In this document: piece by piece, positions 8,978 to 18,391 of the stretch | Layout: every line of letters begins with the position of its first letter | Numbering within the stretch: the stretch's first letter is position 1 | DNA from: Pantoea piersonii | Lineage (GTDB): Bacteria; Pseudomonadota; Gammaproteobacteria; Enterobacterales; Enterobacteriaceae | Length of the DNA: 64,000 nt | NCBI RefSeq assembly: GCF_003612015.1 | Contig: NZ_RARB01000001.1 | Coordinates: forward strand, 1,138,675-1,202,674 | Direction: 5' to 3' | The notes under the pieces: generated by a model | Databases searched by the model: none | Told to the model about the DNA's origin: nothing | What the model saw: only the letters and a program-made list of their open reading frames with translations | Made by a program: the position numbers and the translations under genes

Positions 8978-10465
8978 ATGCCTACTGCTTACCAACAACT
9001 TAGTGCGACTTTTCAGCGGCTTTCCCGCTTCGGCCACCTGATGGCGGTCGCGGGCTGGGACATGCAAACCATGATGCCGACGGGCGGCAGCCAGGCGCGC
9101 GGCGAAGCGCTGGCGGAGATGGGCGTGCTGCGTCATGAGATTCTGACCGATCCGCACGTCGGTGAGCTGATTAAAGAGGCCGAACAGGCCGATCTTAACG
9201 ACGTCGAGCGCGCCAACCTGCACGAAATGCAGCGCGCGTGGCAGCAGGCGTCGCTGCTGCCCGCCTCGCTGGTGGAAGCGAAGTCGCTGGCCGGTTCGCG
9301 CTGCGAGCACGCCTGGCGCGAACAGCGTCCGGCGAACGACTGGCAAGGCTTTGCCGTCAACCTGAAAGAGGTGGTGCGCCTGAGCCGCGAAGAGGCGCAG
9401 CTGCGCGCAGAGGCGAATGGCACATCGCGCTATGATGCCCTGCTGGATCTCTACGAGCCCGGCATGACAGGCGCGAAACTGGATGCAACCTTCGGCGAGC
9501 TGAAGAGCTGGCTGCCCGATCTGCTGCAGCGCGTGGTGGAGAAGCAGGCGCAGGAGAAGATCGATGAGCCGCAAGGTCCCTTCGCCATTGCCGCGCAGCG
9601 CGAGCTGGGCCTGAATGTCATGGCGACGCTGGGCTTTGATTTCCGCCACGGTCGACTTGACGTCAGCGCACATCCTTTCTGCGGCGGCGTGCCGGAGGAT
9701 GTACGTATTACCACGCGCTATAACCAGAATGAGTTTCTCAGCGCACTGATGGGCGTGATCCATGAAACCGGCCATGCGCGTTACGAGCAGGGTCTGCCGC
9801 AGCAGTGGCGCAACCAGCCGGTCGGTCAGGCGCGCTCTACGGCGATCCATGAGTCGCAAAGCCTGTTTATGGAGATGCAACTGGGCCGCAGCCGTGAATT
9901 CCTGCAGCGCATTCTGCCGCAGGTGCGCGAGAAGCTGGGCGAGCAGCCTGCGCTACAGCCCGACAACTTTGTGCGTCTGGCGCAGCGCGTTAAGCCCGGC
10001 TTTATCCGCGTCGACGCCGATGAGCTGAGCTATCCGGCGCACGTCATCTTACGTTTCGAGATTGAGCGCGCGCTAATCGAAGGCGAGATCGAGGTCGACG
10101 ATATTCCCGCGCTGTGGGATGAAAAGATGCAGCAGTCGCTGGGTATTGATACCCGCGGCAACTACCGTGACGGCTGTATGCAGGATATTCACTGGACCGA
10201 CGGCGCCTTCGGCTACTTCCCGACCTATACGCTGGGCGCTATGTACGCGGCGCAGCTCTTCCAGGCGGTGAAAAAAGCGCTGCCGGATTTAAGTGACCGC
10301 CTTCAGCATGGGGAGCTTCAGCCGGTATTTGACTGGCTGCAGCAAAACATCTGGCAGCACGGCAGCCGCTTCCCTACTGAACAGTTGCTGATCAATGCCA
10401 CCGGCGAAGCGCTTAATCCACGCTTTTTCCGCCAGCATCTTGAACAACGCTACCTGAATCGTTAA
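8978..10465 (+). CDS. M32 family (Taq-type) zinc carboxypeptidase
   Basis: Cytoplasmic metallocarboxypeptidase of family M32, which removes C-terminal residues from peptides; physiological substrate unknown. The 495 aa include the zinc-binding HETGH (residues 262-266) and a third ligand Glu in HESQS (near 292). Other family blocks are DFRHGRLDVSAHPFCGG, TTRYN and YPAHVILRFEIERALI. AAGGAG lies 7 nt upstream of the ATG, 20 nt after rstB, so it may be co-transcribed with rstAB; a hairpin terminator follows. E. coli K-12 lacks this gene at this locus. Confidence 0.94.
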   Translation: MPTAYQQLSATFQRLSRFGHLMAVAGWDMQTMMPTGGSQARGEALAEMGVLRHEILTDPHVGELIKEAEQADLNDVERANLHEMQRAWQQASLLPASLVEAKSLAGSRCEHAWREQRPANDWQGFAVNLKEVVRLSREEAQLRAEANGTSRYDALLDLYEPGMTGAKLDATFGELKSWLPDLLQRVVEKQAQEKIDEPQGPFAIAAQRELGLNVMATLGFDFRHGRLDVSAHPFCGGVPEDVRITTRYNQNEFLSALMGVIHETGHARYEQGLPQQWRNQPVGQARSTAIHESQSLFMEMQLGRSREFLQRILPQVREKLGEQPALQPDNFVRLAQRVKPGFIRVDADELSYPAHVILRFEIERALIEGEIEVDDIPALWDEKMQQSLGIDTRGNYRDGCMQDIHWTDGAFGYFPTYTLGAMYAAQLFQAVKKALPDLSDRLQHGELQPVFDWLQQNIWQHGSRFPTEQLLINATGEALNPRFFRQHLEQRYLNR

Positions 10466-10470
10466 TCTGT

Positions 10471-10495
10471 GCGGCCTTCCCGGCCGCCTTTTTCC
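10471..10495 (+). terminator. Terminator of the rstAB-carboxypeptidase unit
   Basis: GCGGCC, loop TTCCC, GGCCGC is followed by CTTTTTCC, 6 nt after the carboxypeptidase stop. Confidence 0.85.
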
Positions 10496-10502
10496 CGCTT
10501 TG

Positions 10503-10516
10503 TACAATCGGTTACA
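10503..10516 (+). promoter_or_regulatory. Candidate RstA box upstream of asr
   Basis: TACAATCGGTTACA matches the published RstA consensus (TACATNTNGTTACA, quoted from memory) at all but two fixed positions, keeping both the TACA and GTTACA halves at the right spacing. It lies about 105 nt before the asr ATG and about 40 nt before a TATATA element near 10557, a fitting place for an activator. RstA control of asr is known in E. coli; here the regulator genes are also physically linked. Confidence 0.65.
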
Positions 10517-10620
10517 CGCCGATACCAAACACCCACGGAAACTGTTCCTCGCATTTTATATAGTCTTTTCACCGGCCCCGCAGTGGGCTACACATGAAAA
10601 AAATGTTCGAGGAATTTGCA

Positions 10621-11082
10621 ATGAAAAAATTGTTTGCACTGGTCATCGCCGCTGCTATGGGTCTCTCTTCTGTTGCTTTCGCTGCTGACACCACCGCTGC
10701 GCCAGCTGCAGCAGCTCCTGCTGCGACCACTACCACGACTAACGCTGCGCCGGCTGCTAAAACCACGCATAAAGTCGCGCACAAGAAACACAAAGCCGCT
10801 CAGAAAGCTCAGGCTGCTAAAAAGCACCACAAAAAAGCTGTGAAAAAAGACGCTGCGCAGAAAGCTCAGGCCGCTAAAAAGCACCACAAAGCTGCCAAGA
10901 AAGAAACTGCACAGAAAGCCCAGGCTGCTAAAAAACACCACAAAGTAGCTAAGAAAGCGGCTGCACAGAAAGCTCAGGCTGCTAAAAAGCACCACAAAGC
11001 AACCAAAAAAGCTGCTGCTCCGCAGAAAGCCCAGGCTGCTAAAAAGCACCACAAAGCAGTTAAAAAAGCCGCTGCTAAATAA
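10621..11082 (+). CDS. asr: Acid shock protein Asr (repeat-expanded)
   Basis: Periplasmic, very basic acid-shock protein. The ATG at 10621 gives a signal peptide [21 protein letters not shown] with GAGG upstream; an in-frame ATG 27 nt earlier lacks support. After an Ala/Thr/Pro segment the mature part is tandem copies of a [14 protein letters not shown] unit (six KAQAAKKHH cores), giving 153 aa against about 102 in E. coli. Such lysine/histidine-rich repeats vary in number between species; the histidines could buffer protons, but that is inference. Own terminator downstream, candidate RstA box upstream. Confidence 0.95.
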   Translation: MKKLFALVIAAAMGLSSVAFAADTTAAPAAAAPAATTTTTNAAPAAKTTHKVAHKKHKAAQKAQAAKKHHKKAVKKDAAQKAQAAKKHHKAAKKETAQKAQAAKKHHKVAKKAAAQKAQAAKKHHKATKKAAAPQKAQAAKKHHKAVKKAAAK

Positions 11083-11124
11083 TTAAGGTTGCGCACCTGC
11101 GCCTTAAGAAGCGTTGAATAATAA

Positions 11125-11152
11125 AAACACCCGGTTCTGCCGGGTGTTTCGT
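11125..11152 (+). terminator. Terminator after asr
   Basis: AAACACCCGG, loop TTCTG, CCGGGTGTTT forms a 10-bp stem ending in a T run. It sits between asr and ydgU, so ydgU would need read-through or its own promoter. Confidence 0.88.
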
Positions 11153-11168
11153 TACTGGAGTTGCGGAA

Positions 11169-11249
11169 ATGGTGCGTCGCTATCGTTTTGAAATTATTCT
11201 GCTGGTGATGATCCTCTGCGGCGTCATCGCGGCCTTCTTCTTTATTTAG
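11169..11249 (+). CDS. ydgU: YdgU, 26-aa single-span membrane microprotein
   Basis: A 26-codon gene: MVRRYRFEIILLVMILCGVI then AAFFFI. It has GGAG 8 nt before the ATG, a short basic N-terminus and one membrane span. The MVxRYRFEfIL pattern and the place directly downstream of asr match E. coli ydgU, a verified small membrane protein of unknown function. It is too short for most gene callers and easily missed. Confidence 0.88.
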   Translation: MVRRYRFEIILLVMILCGVIAAFFFI

Positions 11250-11366
11250 TCGTTGTAGCGTGCTGATTATTCCAATAAATCTCCCTTTTTTACCGCTCAC
11301 CGACTATAGTTATTGCGCATGCGTGATGACAATAACCTCTTTTTAAATCTCGCCATTGAGAGACCT

Positions 11367-12176
11367 ATGCGCCTGGCTATTTTGCTATTGACTGGATTGT
11401 TCTGCTTCACCACTCTGGCTCACGCCGATGATGACGACGATGCGCCGAATCCCGATGAAATCAAAATGCTTTTCTTTGGCAAAGATCACCGGAAAGCGAT
11501 CGGCGACGTTACCGCCGCTCCCTGGGACGCCATTGGTCAGTTGGAAACTGAGAGCGGCAATCTTTGTACCGCCACGCTGATTTCCGCCCACCTGGCGCTG
11601 ACGGCGGGACACTGCTTACTGACGCCGCCGGGCAAATTCGATAAGCCGGTTGCGCTGCGCTTTATGGCCAGCGATCGCGGCTGGCGTTATGAAATCCATG
11701 ATATCGACGCGCGCGTCGAGCCGGCGCTGGCGCGCAAACTAAAAGCTGATGGCGAGGGCTGGATAGTCCCGACCGACGCCGCGCCTTTCGATTACGGCCT
11801 GGTTATTCTGCGCAACCCGCCTTCCGCGATTACGCCGATCCCGCTGTTTGACGGATCGCGTAGCGATCTGACCGCCGCCCTAAAAGAGGCGAGCCGAAAA
11901 GTGACGCAGGCGGGTTATCCGGAAGATCACCTGGATACGCTCTACTCACACAGTGACTGCCTGATTACCGGCTGGGCGCAGCGCGCCGTGCTCTCTCATC
12001 AGTGCGATACGCTACCGGGCGACAGCGGCTCACCGCTGCTGCTGAAAAACAATAATGGCTGGCAGCTGATTGCGGTACAAAGTTCGGCGCCAGCGGCGAA
12101 AGATCGCTATCTGGCCGATAACCGCGCTATCGCCGTTACCTCGTTCCGCGACCGGCTGGAAGCGCTGGCGCAATAA
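11367..12176 (+). CDS. ydgD: YdgD, periplasmic trypsin-like serine protease
   Basis: The ATG at 11367 follows a GAGAGA site and gives the signal peptide [20 protein letters not shown]; an upstream GTG/ATG extension has no ribosome site. The mature part starts with an acidic run ([11 protein letters not shown]). The S1-family triad is intact: H82 in LTAGHC, D142 in FDYGLV and S220 in LPGDSGSP; C83 and a distal Cys could pair. Length 269 aa against about 273 for E. coli YdgD, which also sits next to asr-ydgU. Substrate unknown. Confidence 0.92.
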   Translation: MRLAILLLTGLFCFTTLAHADDDDDAPNPDEIKMLFFGKDHRKAIGDVTAAPWDAIGQLETESGNLCTATLISAHLALTAGHCLLTPPGKFDKPVALRFMASDRGWRYEIHDIDARVEPALARKLKADGEGWIVPTDAAPFDYGLVILRNPPSAITPIPLFDGSRSDLTAALKEASRKVTQAGYPEDHLDTLYSHSDCLITGWAQRAVLSHQCDTLPGDSGSPLLLKNNNGWQLIAVQSSAPAAKDRYLADNRAIAVTSFRDRLEALAQ

Positions 12177-12198
12177 CATCCGCGCGGCGGCAGAATGC

Positions 12199-12235
12199 AA
12201 AAAGGCGCAGCTGAATTATCAGCCGCGCCTTTTTT
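12199..12235. terminator. Bidirectional terminator between ydgD and the Ail-like gene
   Basis: AAAAAGGCGC-A-GCTGA pairs with TCAGC-C-GCGCCTTTTTT around a short AT loop. A-runs on the left and T-runs on the right let it serve both converging genes. Confidence 0.88.
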
Positions 12236-12256
12236 AACGGGGAACGCCGGGTATAT

Positions 12257-12832
12257 TTAGAAGCTGTAGCCCAGGTTCACATTGAAGCCGTTAATCGACA
12301 TGTTTTTATCAGCAACGTCGAGACGCGATCCCTCATAGCCGATATCAATCGCCAGGTTTTCGACCGGATTAATTTGCACGCCAGCGCCATACATCAGAGA
12401 CGTTTTATTCTCTTTGAGCCTGGTTTCGCCCATATAAACGTAGCGTCCTTCATAGTTATACCAGCCTTCGCGATAGTCGACCTTATTATAATTTACCCCG
12501 AGCAAACCGTAGAGGCTGATATATTGACTGAAGCGCCAGGCTGGCCCGACGGAGAGCGAGTAATATTTCACTTTCGCATGACTATCAAATCTATCCATAG
12601 AGTCGATGTCGGGCGTGTAGCTTCCGCTGCCGCTCATCCAGGTAAGCGAGCCAATAAGGCTCAGCGGTGAGTCCCATTCATAGCGGTATTTAAGGTTTAT
12701 CCCGTTAATATCCTTGAAATCCTGGACCTTACTTTGCGCATACCCAAGAGTGAACGTATGTTTATCGGCATAGGCGTTAACGTTTGCTCCCAGAGCGAGC
12801 ATAACAAGGCTGACAAAAACAGACTTTTTCAT
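12257..12832 (-). CDS. Ail/OmpX/Lom-family outer membrane beta-barrel protein
   Basis: Small eight-stranded outer membrane barrel of the family that includes OmpX, Ail and PagC, involved in surface adhesion and serum resistance in some members. The ATG at 12832 has AAGGA 8 nt upstream; an ATG two codons earlier is too close. Signal peptide MKKSVFVSLVMLALGANVNAYA, mature 170 or so residues with alternating strands (FTLGYAQSKV, YYSLSVGPAWRF, ISLYGLLGVNY, SLMYGAGVQINPVENLAIDIGYEGS). It ends NVNLGYSF, a C-terminal phenylalanine as expected for BamA recognition. Not enough to name a specific member. Confidence 0.88.
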   Translation of the reverse strand: MKKSVFVSLVMLALGANVNAYADKHTFTLGYAQSKVQDFKDINGINLKYRYEWDSPLSLIGSLTWMSGSGSYTPDIDSMDRFDSHAKVKYYSLSVGPAWRFSQYISLYGLLGVNYNKVDYREGWYNYEGRYVYMGETRLKENKTSLMYGAGVQINPVENLAIDIGYEGSRLDVADKNMSINGFNVNLGYSF

Positions 12833-13011
12833 AACCATCGTCCTTAACTGAATAAAATAATCTGGCGCCCCTTTCGCGCCGCGCTGATTCTATCGAAAAA
12901 AAGCGGCGATGGCCTTACCGTCGCTTTATATTTCGCGTCCATTTTCGGTATAGCTGTAAAGAGGAATTGAGCGACAGCGCTATAACCTTTGCTTCGCCAG
13001 TTTTATCAGTA

Positions 13012-13042
13012 TAAAAAAAGCCGCAGCGTCTCCGCTGCGGCT
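13012..13042 (-). terminator. Terminator of hrpA
   Basis: Read leftward: AGCCGCAGCG, loop GAGA, CGCTGCGGCT, then TTTTTTT (13012-13018). It lies 20 nt past the hrpA stop. Confidence 0.92.
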
Positions 13043-13061
13043 GCCTGCGATGGGTTCGCTG

Positions 13062-16000
13062 TTACGCCGCGTACTGCTCCATCGTTTGCAGGATGCGCTT
13101 GTCAGAAACGGGATAAGGGGTGCCGAGCTGCTGCGCGAAGTAGCTGATGCGCAGCTCCTCGATCATCCAGCGAACCTCCTTCACCTCTTCATCATCCTGA
13201 CGCTGCGGCGGCAGTTTATTACGCCACGCCTGCCAGGCCTGCTCCACTGCCTGCACCTTCAGCATACGCGCGCGATCGCTGTGCGGATCGGCAGGCAGTT
13301 TTTCCAGACGACGCTCAATGCCATGCAGATAGCGCAGCGTGTCGCCCAGGCGTTTCCAGCCGTTGCCGGTAACGAAGCCGCGATAGACCAGACCGCTCAT
13401 CTGCGCCTTGATATCTGACAGCGCCAGCGCCATCGTCATATCAACGCGCCCTTTCAGCCGCTTGTTGATGTTGAACACCGCCGTCAGGATCTGCTCAACC
13501 TGTTTCGCAATCTCTACCACCGTATCGTTTAGCTCAGCGCGCACTTTCTCGCGCAGCTGCTCGAAGTTTTCCTGCTGCCAGGCCGGGCCGCCCGCTTCCG
13601 CCATTAGCTTGTCAACGCCGCAGGCGATGCAGTCGTCGATCAGATCCAGCACTTTGCCGTATGGGTTGAAGTAGAGTCCCAGCTTGGCTTTATTCGGCAG
13701 CTTTTCGTGCAGGTATTTTATCGGCGAAGGGATATTCAGCAGCAGCAGACGACGCTGGCCGCGCCACATCATTTTCTGCTGCTCCTGCTCGCTGTCGAAC
13801 AGGCGTATCGCCACGCTATCCTTCTCATCGACCAGGGCTGGCCAGGCCTTGACCTGATAGCCGCCGCGCTTTTGCTCATAGCTGCGCGGCAGATCGCCAA
13901 AGCTCCAGATATGCAGGCCGTTCTGCTCCAGCCCGTCATCCGCCACTTTTGACAGGGTCTCCTGCACTTTTTCCTTGAGCTCGGCTTTCAGCGCGCTGAG
14001 ATCTTTACCCTCTTTCAGCTTGCGGTTGTGTTCATCTACCACGCGGAAGGTCATTTTCAGGTGATCGGGCACCTGATCCCACTGCCAGTTTTCCCGCTCC
14101 AGCGTCACGCCGGTCATACGGCGAAACTCTTTCGCCAGCGCGTCGAGCAGCGGCATCTCCATCGCAGTAACGCGCCCCAGGAAGGCGTCAGCGTAATTGG
14201 GCGCGGGCACCAGATTACGGCGCAGCGGCTTCGGCAGCGACTTAATCAGCGCAATAATCAGCTCGCGGCGCACGCCGGGGATCTGCCACTCGAAGCCCTG
14301 ATCCTCGACCTGATTAAGCAGCGGCAGCGGGATATGCACCGTTACGCCGTCGGCGTCCGCGCCCGGCTCGAACTGATAGCTGAGCTTCAGCTTGAGGTTG
14401 CCCTGATGCCAGAAGTTGGGATAGTCGAGCTGGCTGACCTTCTCCGCGCCCTCTTTGATCAGCATCTGTTTGTCAAAGCTGAGCAAATCGGGATTATCGC
14501 GGCTCGCCAGCTTCCACCAGCTGTCGAAATGTTTCGCCGACACCACGTCCTGGCCGACGCGCTGGTCATAAAAGCCGAACAGCGTCTCATCATCGACCAG
14601 AATGTCGCGACGACGTGATTTGTGCTCAAGGTCTTCGACCTCGCTGCGCAGTTTCTGGTTGTTGCGGAAAAAGGCGTGGCGCGTCTGCCAGTCGCCTTCC
14701 ACCAGCGCATGACGGATAAAAAGCTCGCGGCTCAGCGCGGGATCGATACGCCCGTAGTTCACCTTGCGCGCGGCCACGATCGGCAGACCGTACAGCGTGA
14801 CTTTCTCCTGCGCCATCACCGCGCCCTGACCTTTTTCCCAGTGCGGCTCGCTGTAGCTGCGCTTGATCAGGTGCTGCGCCAGCGGCTCGATCCACTCCGG
14901 ATCGATACGCGCCGCGATCCGGCCCCACAGGCGGCTGGTTTCTACCAGCTCGGCGACCATGGTCCATTTCGGCGGTTTTTTAAACAGCCCTGAGCCGGGG
15001 AAAATGGCGAAACGCGCGTTGCGCGCGCCGGTAAACTCCTGCTTCTCGGCGTCTTTCATGCCGATATGCGACAGCAGGCCGGTCAGCAGCGCGCAGTGCA
15101 CCTCGCGGAAGCCCGCCGGTTCGCTGTTAACCGGAATACCCAGCTCACGCACCACCTGGCGCAGCTGGGTATAGATATCCTGCCATTCACGCACGCGCAG
15201 ATAGTTCAGGAAATCCCCTTTGCACTGGCGGCGGAACTGGTTGCCCGACAGCGCTTTCTGCTGTTCGCCCAGGTAATTCCAGAGGTTAACGAAGGCGAGA
15301 AAGTCCGACTCTTTGTCGGCGAAACGACGATGTTTCTCATCGGCGGCCTGCTGTTTCTCTACGGGGCGCTCGCGCGGATCCTGAATCGACAGCGCCGACG
15401 CGATAATCATCACCTCACGCACACAGCCGAAGCGCTGCGCCTCCAGCACCATGCGCGCCAGACGGGGATCAACCGGCAGCTGCGCCAGCTGACGGCCAGA
15501 GCTGGTCAGCTTGTAGTGGCCGGTCTCGTCGTTGAGCGTTAATGCGCCAAGCTCTTCCAGCAGGCGCACGCCATCCTGAATATTGCGCTTGTCGGGCGCT
15601 TCGACAAAGGGAAACGCGGCGATATCGCCCAGCCCCAGCGCCGTCATCTGCAGAATAACCGACGCCAGGTTAGTGCGCAGGATCTCCGGATCGGTAAAGG
15701 CCGGGCGGCTGAGGAAGTCATCCTCGGAATAGAGCCGGATACAGATGCCGTCTGAAACGCGGCCGCAGCGCCCTTTACGCTGGTTAGCCGACGCCTGTGA
15801 AATCGGCTCGATCGGCAGACGCTGCACCTTAGTGCGATAGCTGTAGCGGCTAATGCGGGCGGTGCCGGGATCGATAACATATTTGATGCCTGGTACGGTG
15901 AGCGACGTTTCCGCTACGTTGGTTGCCAGCACGATGCGGCGTCCGCTGTGCGACTGGAAAACCCGGTTCTGCTCGGCGTTCGACAGGCGCGCATAGAGCG

Positions 16001-16964
16001 GCAGAATTTCCGTATGCGGCAGATCGCGCTTCGCCAGCGCGTCGGCGGTGTCGCGAATTTCGCGCTCGCCGCTCAGAAAGATCAGAATATCACCGCGCCC
16101 TTCGTCGCTCAGCTCGTCGACCGCGTCGAAGATCGCCTGCAGCTGGTCGCGCTCACTGTCGTCCGCCTCTTCCACCACCGGCCGGTAACGCACCTCGACC
16201 GGGAAAGTACGGCCCGACACTTCAATAACGGGCGCGTTATGGAAGTGGCGCGAAAAGCGCTGCGGATCGATGGTCGCCGAGGTAATGATGATTTTCAGAT
16301 CGGGACGGCGCGGCAGCAGCTCGCGCAGATAGCCGAGCAGGAAATCGATGTTCAGGCTGCGTTCGTGCGCCTCATCGATAATGATGGTGTCATACTGCAA
16401 CAGCAGGCGGTCCTGCTGGATTTCCGCCAGCAAAATACCGTCGGTCATCAGCTTCACCTGGGTGGTTTCGCTGACCTGATCGTTAAAGCGCACCTTATAG
16501 CCGATGCAGCCGCCAAGCGACGTTTCCAGCTCATCGGCGATACGGTTGGCGACGGTGCGCGCCGCCAGACGACGCGGCTGGGTATGGCCGATCAGCCCTT
16601 TCACGCCGCGCCCCAGCGCCAGACAGATTTTCGGCAGCTGGGTGGTTTTACCCGAACCGGTTTCGCCAGCGACGATCACCACCTGATGATCGCGGATCGC
16701 TTCGGCGATCTGCTGCTGCTTCTGGCTGACGGGCAGATTATCGGGAAAGGTAATTTTTGGCGTCGCGGCGGCACGTGCGGCGACGCGCTGTTCCGCTGCG
16801 GCGATCTCCTGACTGATTTCGTCGGCGACGCCCTGCTGCGCAGCGGGGTTGTTCACCTTGCTGGCGCCGCGCAGACGGCGCTGAAGGCGTTGACGGTCAC
16901 GCAGCATCAGGTTGTCGAGTCGCGACCACAGCGATGCAAAGGGAGAGGAAACCGGTGATGACAT
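13062..16964 (-). CDS. hrpA: ATP-dependent RNA helicase HrpA
   Basis: DEAH-box RNA helicase linked to mRNA processing and rescue of stalled ribosomes in E. coli. The ATG at 16964 gives 1300 aa, the E. coli length, starting MSSPVSSPFASLWSRLDNLM; a GTG at 17000 is an alternative, and neither has a strong ribosome site. Motifs: Walker A GETGSGKT (100-107), DEAH (197-200), ITSATID, VAETSLTVPGIKYVIDPG, and the QRKGRCGRV motif VI. The long C-terminal DUF3418 half ends YFAQQLGTPYPVSDKRILQ. Stands alone between two inward-reading neighbours. Confidence 0.98.
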   Translation of the reverse strand: MSSPVSSPFASLWSRLDNLMLRDRQRLQRRLRGASKVNNPAAQQGVADEISQEIAAAEQRVAARAAATPKITFPDNLPVSQKQQQIAEAIRDHQVVIVAGETGSGKTTQLPKICLALGRGVKGLIGHTQPRRLAARTVANRIADELETSLGGCIGYKVRFNDQVSETTQVKLMTDGILLAEIQQDRLLLQYDTIIIDEAHERSLNIDFLLGYLRELLPRRPDLKIIITSATIDPQRFSRHFHNAPVIEVSGRTFPVEVRYRPVVEEADDSERDQLQAIFDAVDELSDEGRGDILIFLSGEREIRDTADALAKRDLPHTEILPLYARLSNAEQNRVFQSHSGRRIVLATNVAETSLTVPGIKYVIDPGTARISRYSYRTKVQRLPIEPISQASANQRKGRCGRVSDGICIRLYSEDDFLSRPAFTDPEILRTNLASVILQMTALGLGDIAAFPFVEAPDKRNIQDGVRLLEELGALTLNDETGHYKLTSSGRQLAQLPVDPRLARMVLEAQRFGCVREVMIIASALSIQDPRERPVEKQQAADEKHRRFADKESDFLAFVNLWNYLGEQQKALSGNQFRRQCKGDFLNYLRVREWQDIYTQLRQVVRELGIPVNSEPAGFREVHCALLTGLLSHIGMKDAEKQEFTGARNARFAIFPGSGLFKKPPKWTMVAELVETSRLWGRIAARIDPEWIEPLAQHLIKRSYSEPHWEKGQGAVMAQEKVTLYGLPIVAARKVNYGRIDPALSRELFIRHALVEGDWQTRHAFFRNNQKLRSEVEDLEHKSRRRDILVDDETLFGFYDQRVGQDVVSAKHFDSWWKLASRDNPDLLSFDKQMLIKEGAEKVSQLDYPNFWHQGNLKLKLSYQFEPGADADGVTVHIPLPLLNQVEDQGFEWQIPGVRRELIIALIKSLPKPLRRNLVPAPNYADAFLGRVTAMEMPLLDALAKEFRRMTGVTLERENWQWDQVPDHLKMTFRVVDEHNRKLKEGKDLSALKAELKEKVQETLSKVADDGLEQNGLHIWSFGDLPRSYEQKRGGYQVKAWPALVDEKDSVAIRLFDSEQEQQKMMWRGQRRLLLLNIPSPIKYLHEKLPNKAKLGLYFNPYGKVLDLIDDCIACGVDKLMAEAGGPAWQQENFEQLREKVRAELNDTVVEIAKQVEQILTAVFNINKRLKGRVDMTMALALSDIKAQMSGLVYRGFVTGNGWKRLGDTLRYLHGIERRLEKLPADPHSDRARMLKVQAVEQAWQAWRNKLPPQRQDDEEVKEVRWMIEELRISYFAQQLGTPYPVSDKRILQTMEQYAA

Positions 16965-17182
16965 AGTAATGGAGTACCTTCTCAGACGGAGCCGCTGCAC
17001 GCTGCAGCGTCCGGTAACCGGGTTAACCGGCTGATTCTAAAAATTGTATCGGCAAAGAGTAACACATTTCAGCCCGCTCAGCTGCGCCTTGCCTGCCTCG
17101 CTTATTCAAGAAATTCGAACATAGCTCTCGAAATATTGCGCTTTTCCCGCGCGCTTAATGACCGTAGAGTGTAACCCATTGA

Positions 17183-17818
<636 letters not shown>

Positions 17819-17850
17819 TCATCATTATTATTATTCAGACTGTTTCAGTT

Positions 17851-17877
17851 GCCAGGCATGATGCCTGGCTTTTTTAT
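17851..17877. terminator. Terminator between azoR and ydbL
   Basis: GCCAGGCA, loop TGA, TGCCTGGC is followed by TTTTTTATTT. It overlaps the very end of leftward ydbL. Confidence 0.88.
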
Positions 17878-18203
17878 TTCTGCATCCACAGGCCGTTAAG
17901 GCCGCGCACATACTCCCCTGCGCCTGCGCGTTCGACCAGCTTAGCGCCGGCGATTTGCGCAACCTGATCCCTGGTAAGATTGTTCTGCTGCGCGATACGC
18001 TGATATTCGGCGCTGCGCCCGTCGTTGACGCGCTTCACCAGCGCCTGCGTCTCGCTATCCTGCTGGCGCGCGGCGAGGTAGCCGCTAAAGGTTTCCCCGA
18101 CGCGCCCCTGATGACGAGCCTCATCCAGCGTTAACGCCAGCGCAGGCTGCGCCGCACCGATAAAGAGCAGCGCGGCGATCAGCGGTTTAGCCAAAGCGCG
18201 CAT
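17874..18203 (-). CDS. ydbL: YdbL, periplasmic DUF1318 protein
   Basis: The 109-aa product has a signal peptide (MRALAKPLIAALLFIGAAQPALA) and a DUF1318 domain: LTLDEARHQGRVGETFSGYL, then QRIAQQNNLTRDQVAQIAGAKLVERAGAGEYVRGLNG. In E. coli YdbL is reported to act with YdbH and YnbE, limiting YnbE self-assembly. It abuts ynbE (1-nt overlap), last gene of a three-gene operon ydbH-ynbE-ydbL. Confidence 0.95.
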   Translation of the reverse strand: MRALAKPLIAALLFIGAAQPALALTLDEARHQGRVGETFSGYLAARQQDSETQALVKRVNDGRSAEYQRIAQQNNLTRDQVAQIAGAKLVERAGAGEYVRGLNGLWMQK

Positions 18204-18391
18204 TAAAAGAGACCGCTCTGGTTTTTCAGCAGCGCCTCCACATCTTTATCCACTTTGATATGGATCTCATGTTCGATCTTTACATTCATATTGATGGTGA
18301 TCGGCTCCTTTGGCGCGGCCACCTCAATGCGCGGCACGCAGCCAGTCAGCGGCAGCCCGACTGCCAGCATCAGTAACGCCCGGAGGCTCAT
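18203..18391 (-). CDS. ynbE: YnbE, small outer-membrane lipoprotein
   Basis: A 62-aa lipoprotein: MSLRALLMLAVGLPLTGC with lipobox LTGC, then the highly conserved PRIEVAAPKEPITINMNVKI. It overlaps the ydbH end by 4 nt. In E. coli YnbE is the outer-membrane partner of the AsmA-like protein YdbH, thought to bridge the envelope for phospholipid transport. Confidence 0.95.
   Translation of the reverse strand: MSLRALLMLAVGLPLTGCVPRIEVAAPKEPITINMNVKIEHEIHIKVDKDVEALLKNQSGLF

Noticed and set aside
8837..9880. 347-codon frame opposite the M32 carboxypeptidase
   Set aside because: Antisense shadow; composition is Arg/Leu/His-rich without domains, and the opposite strand has intact zinc motifs.
10780..11080. 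Repeat array resembling CRISPR or REP elements
   Set aside because: It is the coding repeat of asr, with changes that keep the protein motif.
15948..16958. 336-codon frame opposite hrpA
   Set aside because: Antisense of the conserved helicase core; long only because the core is GC-rich.
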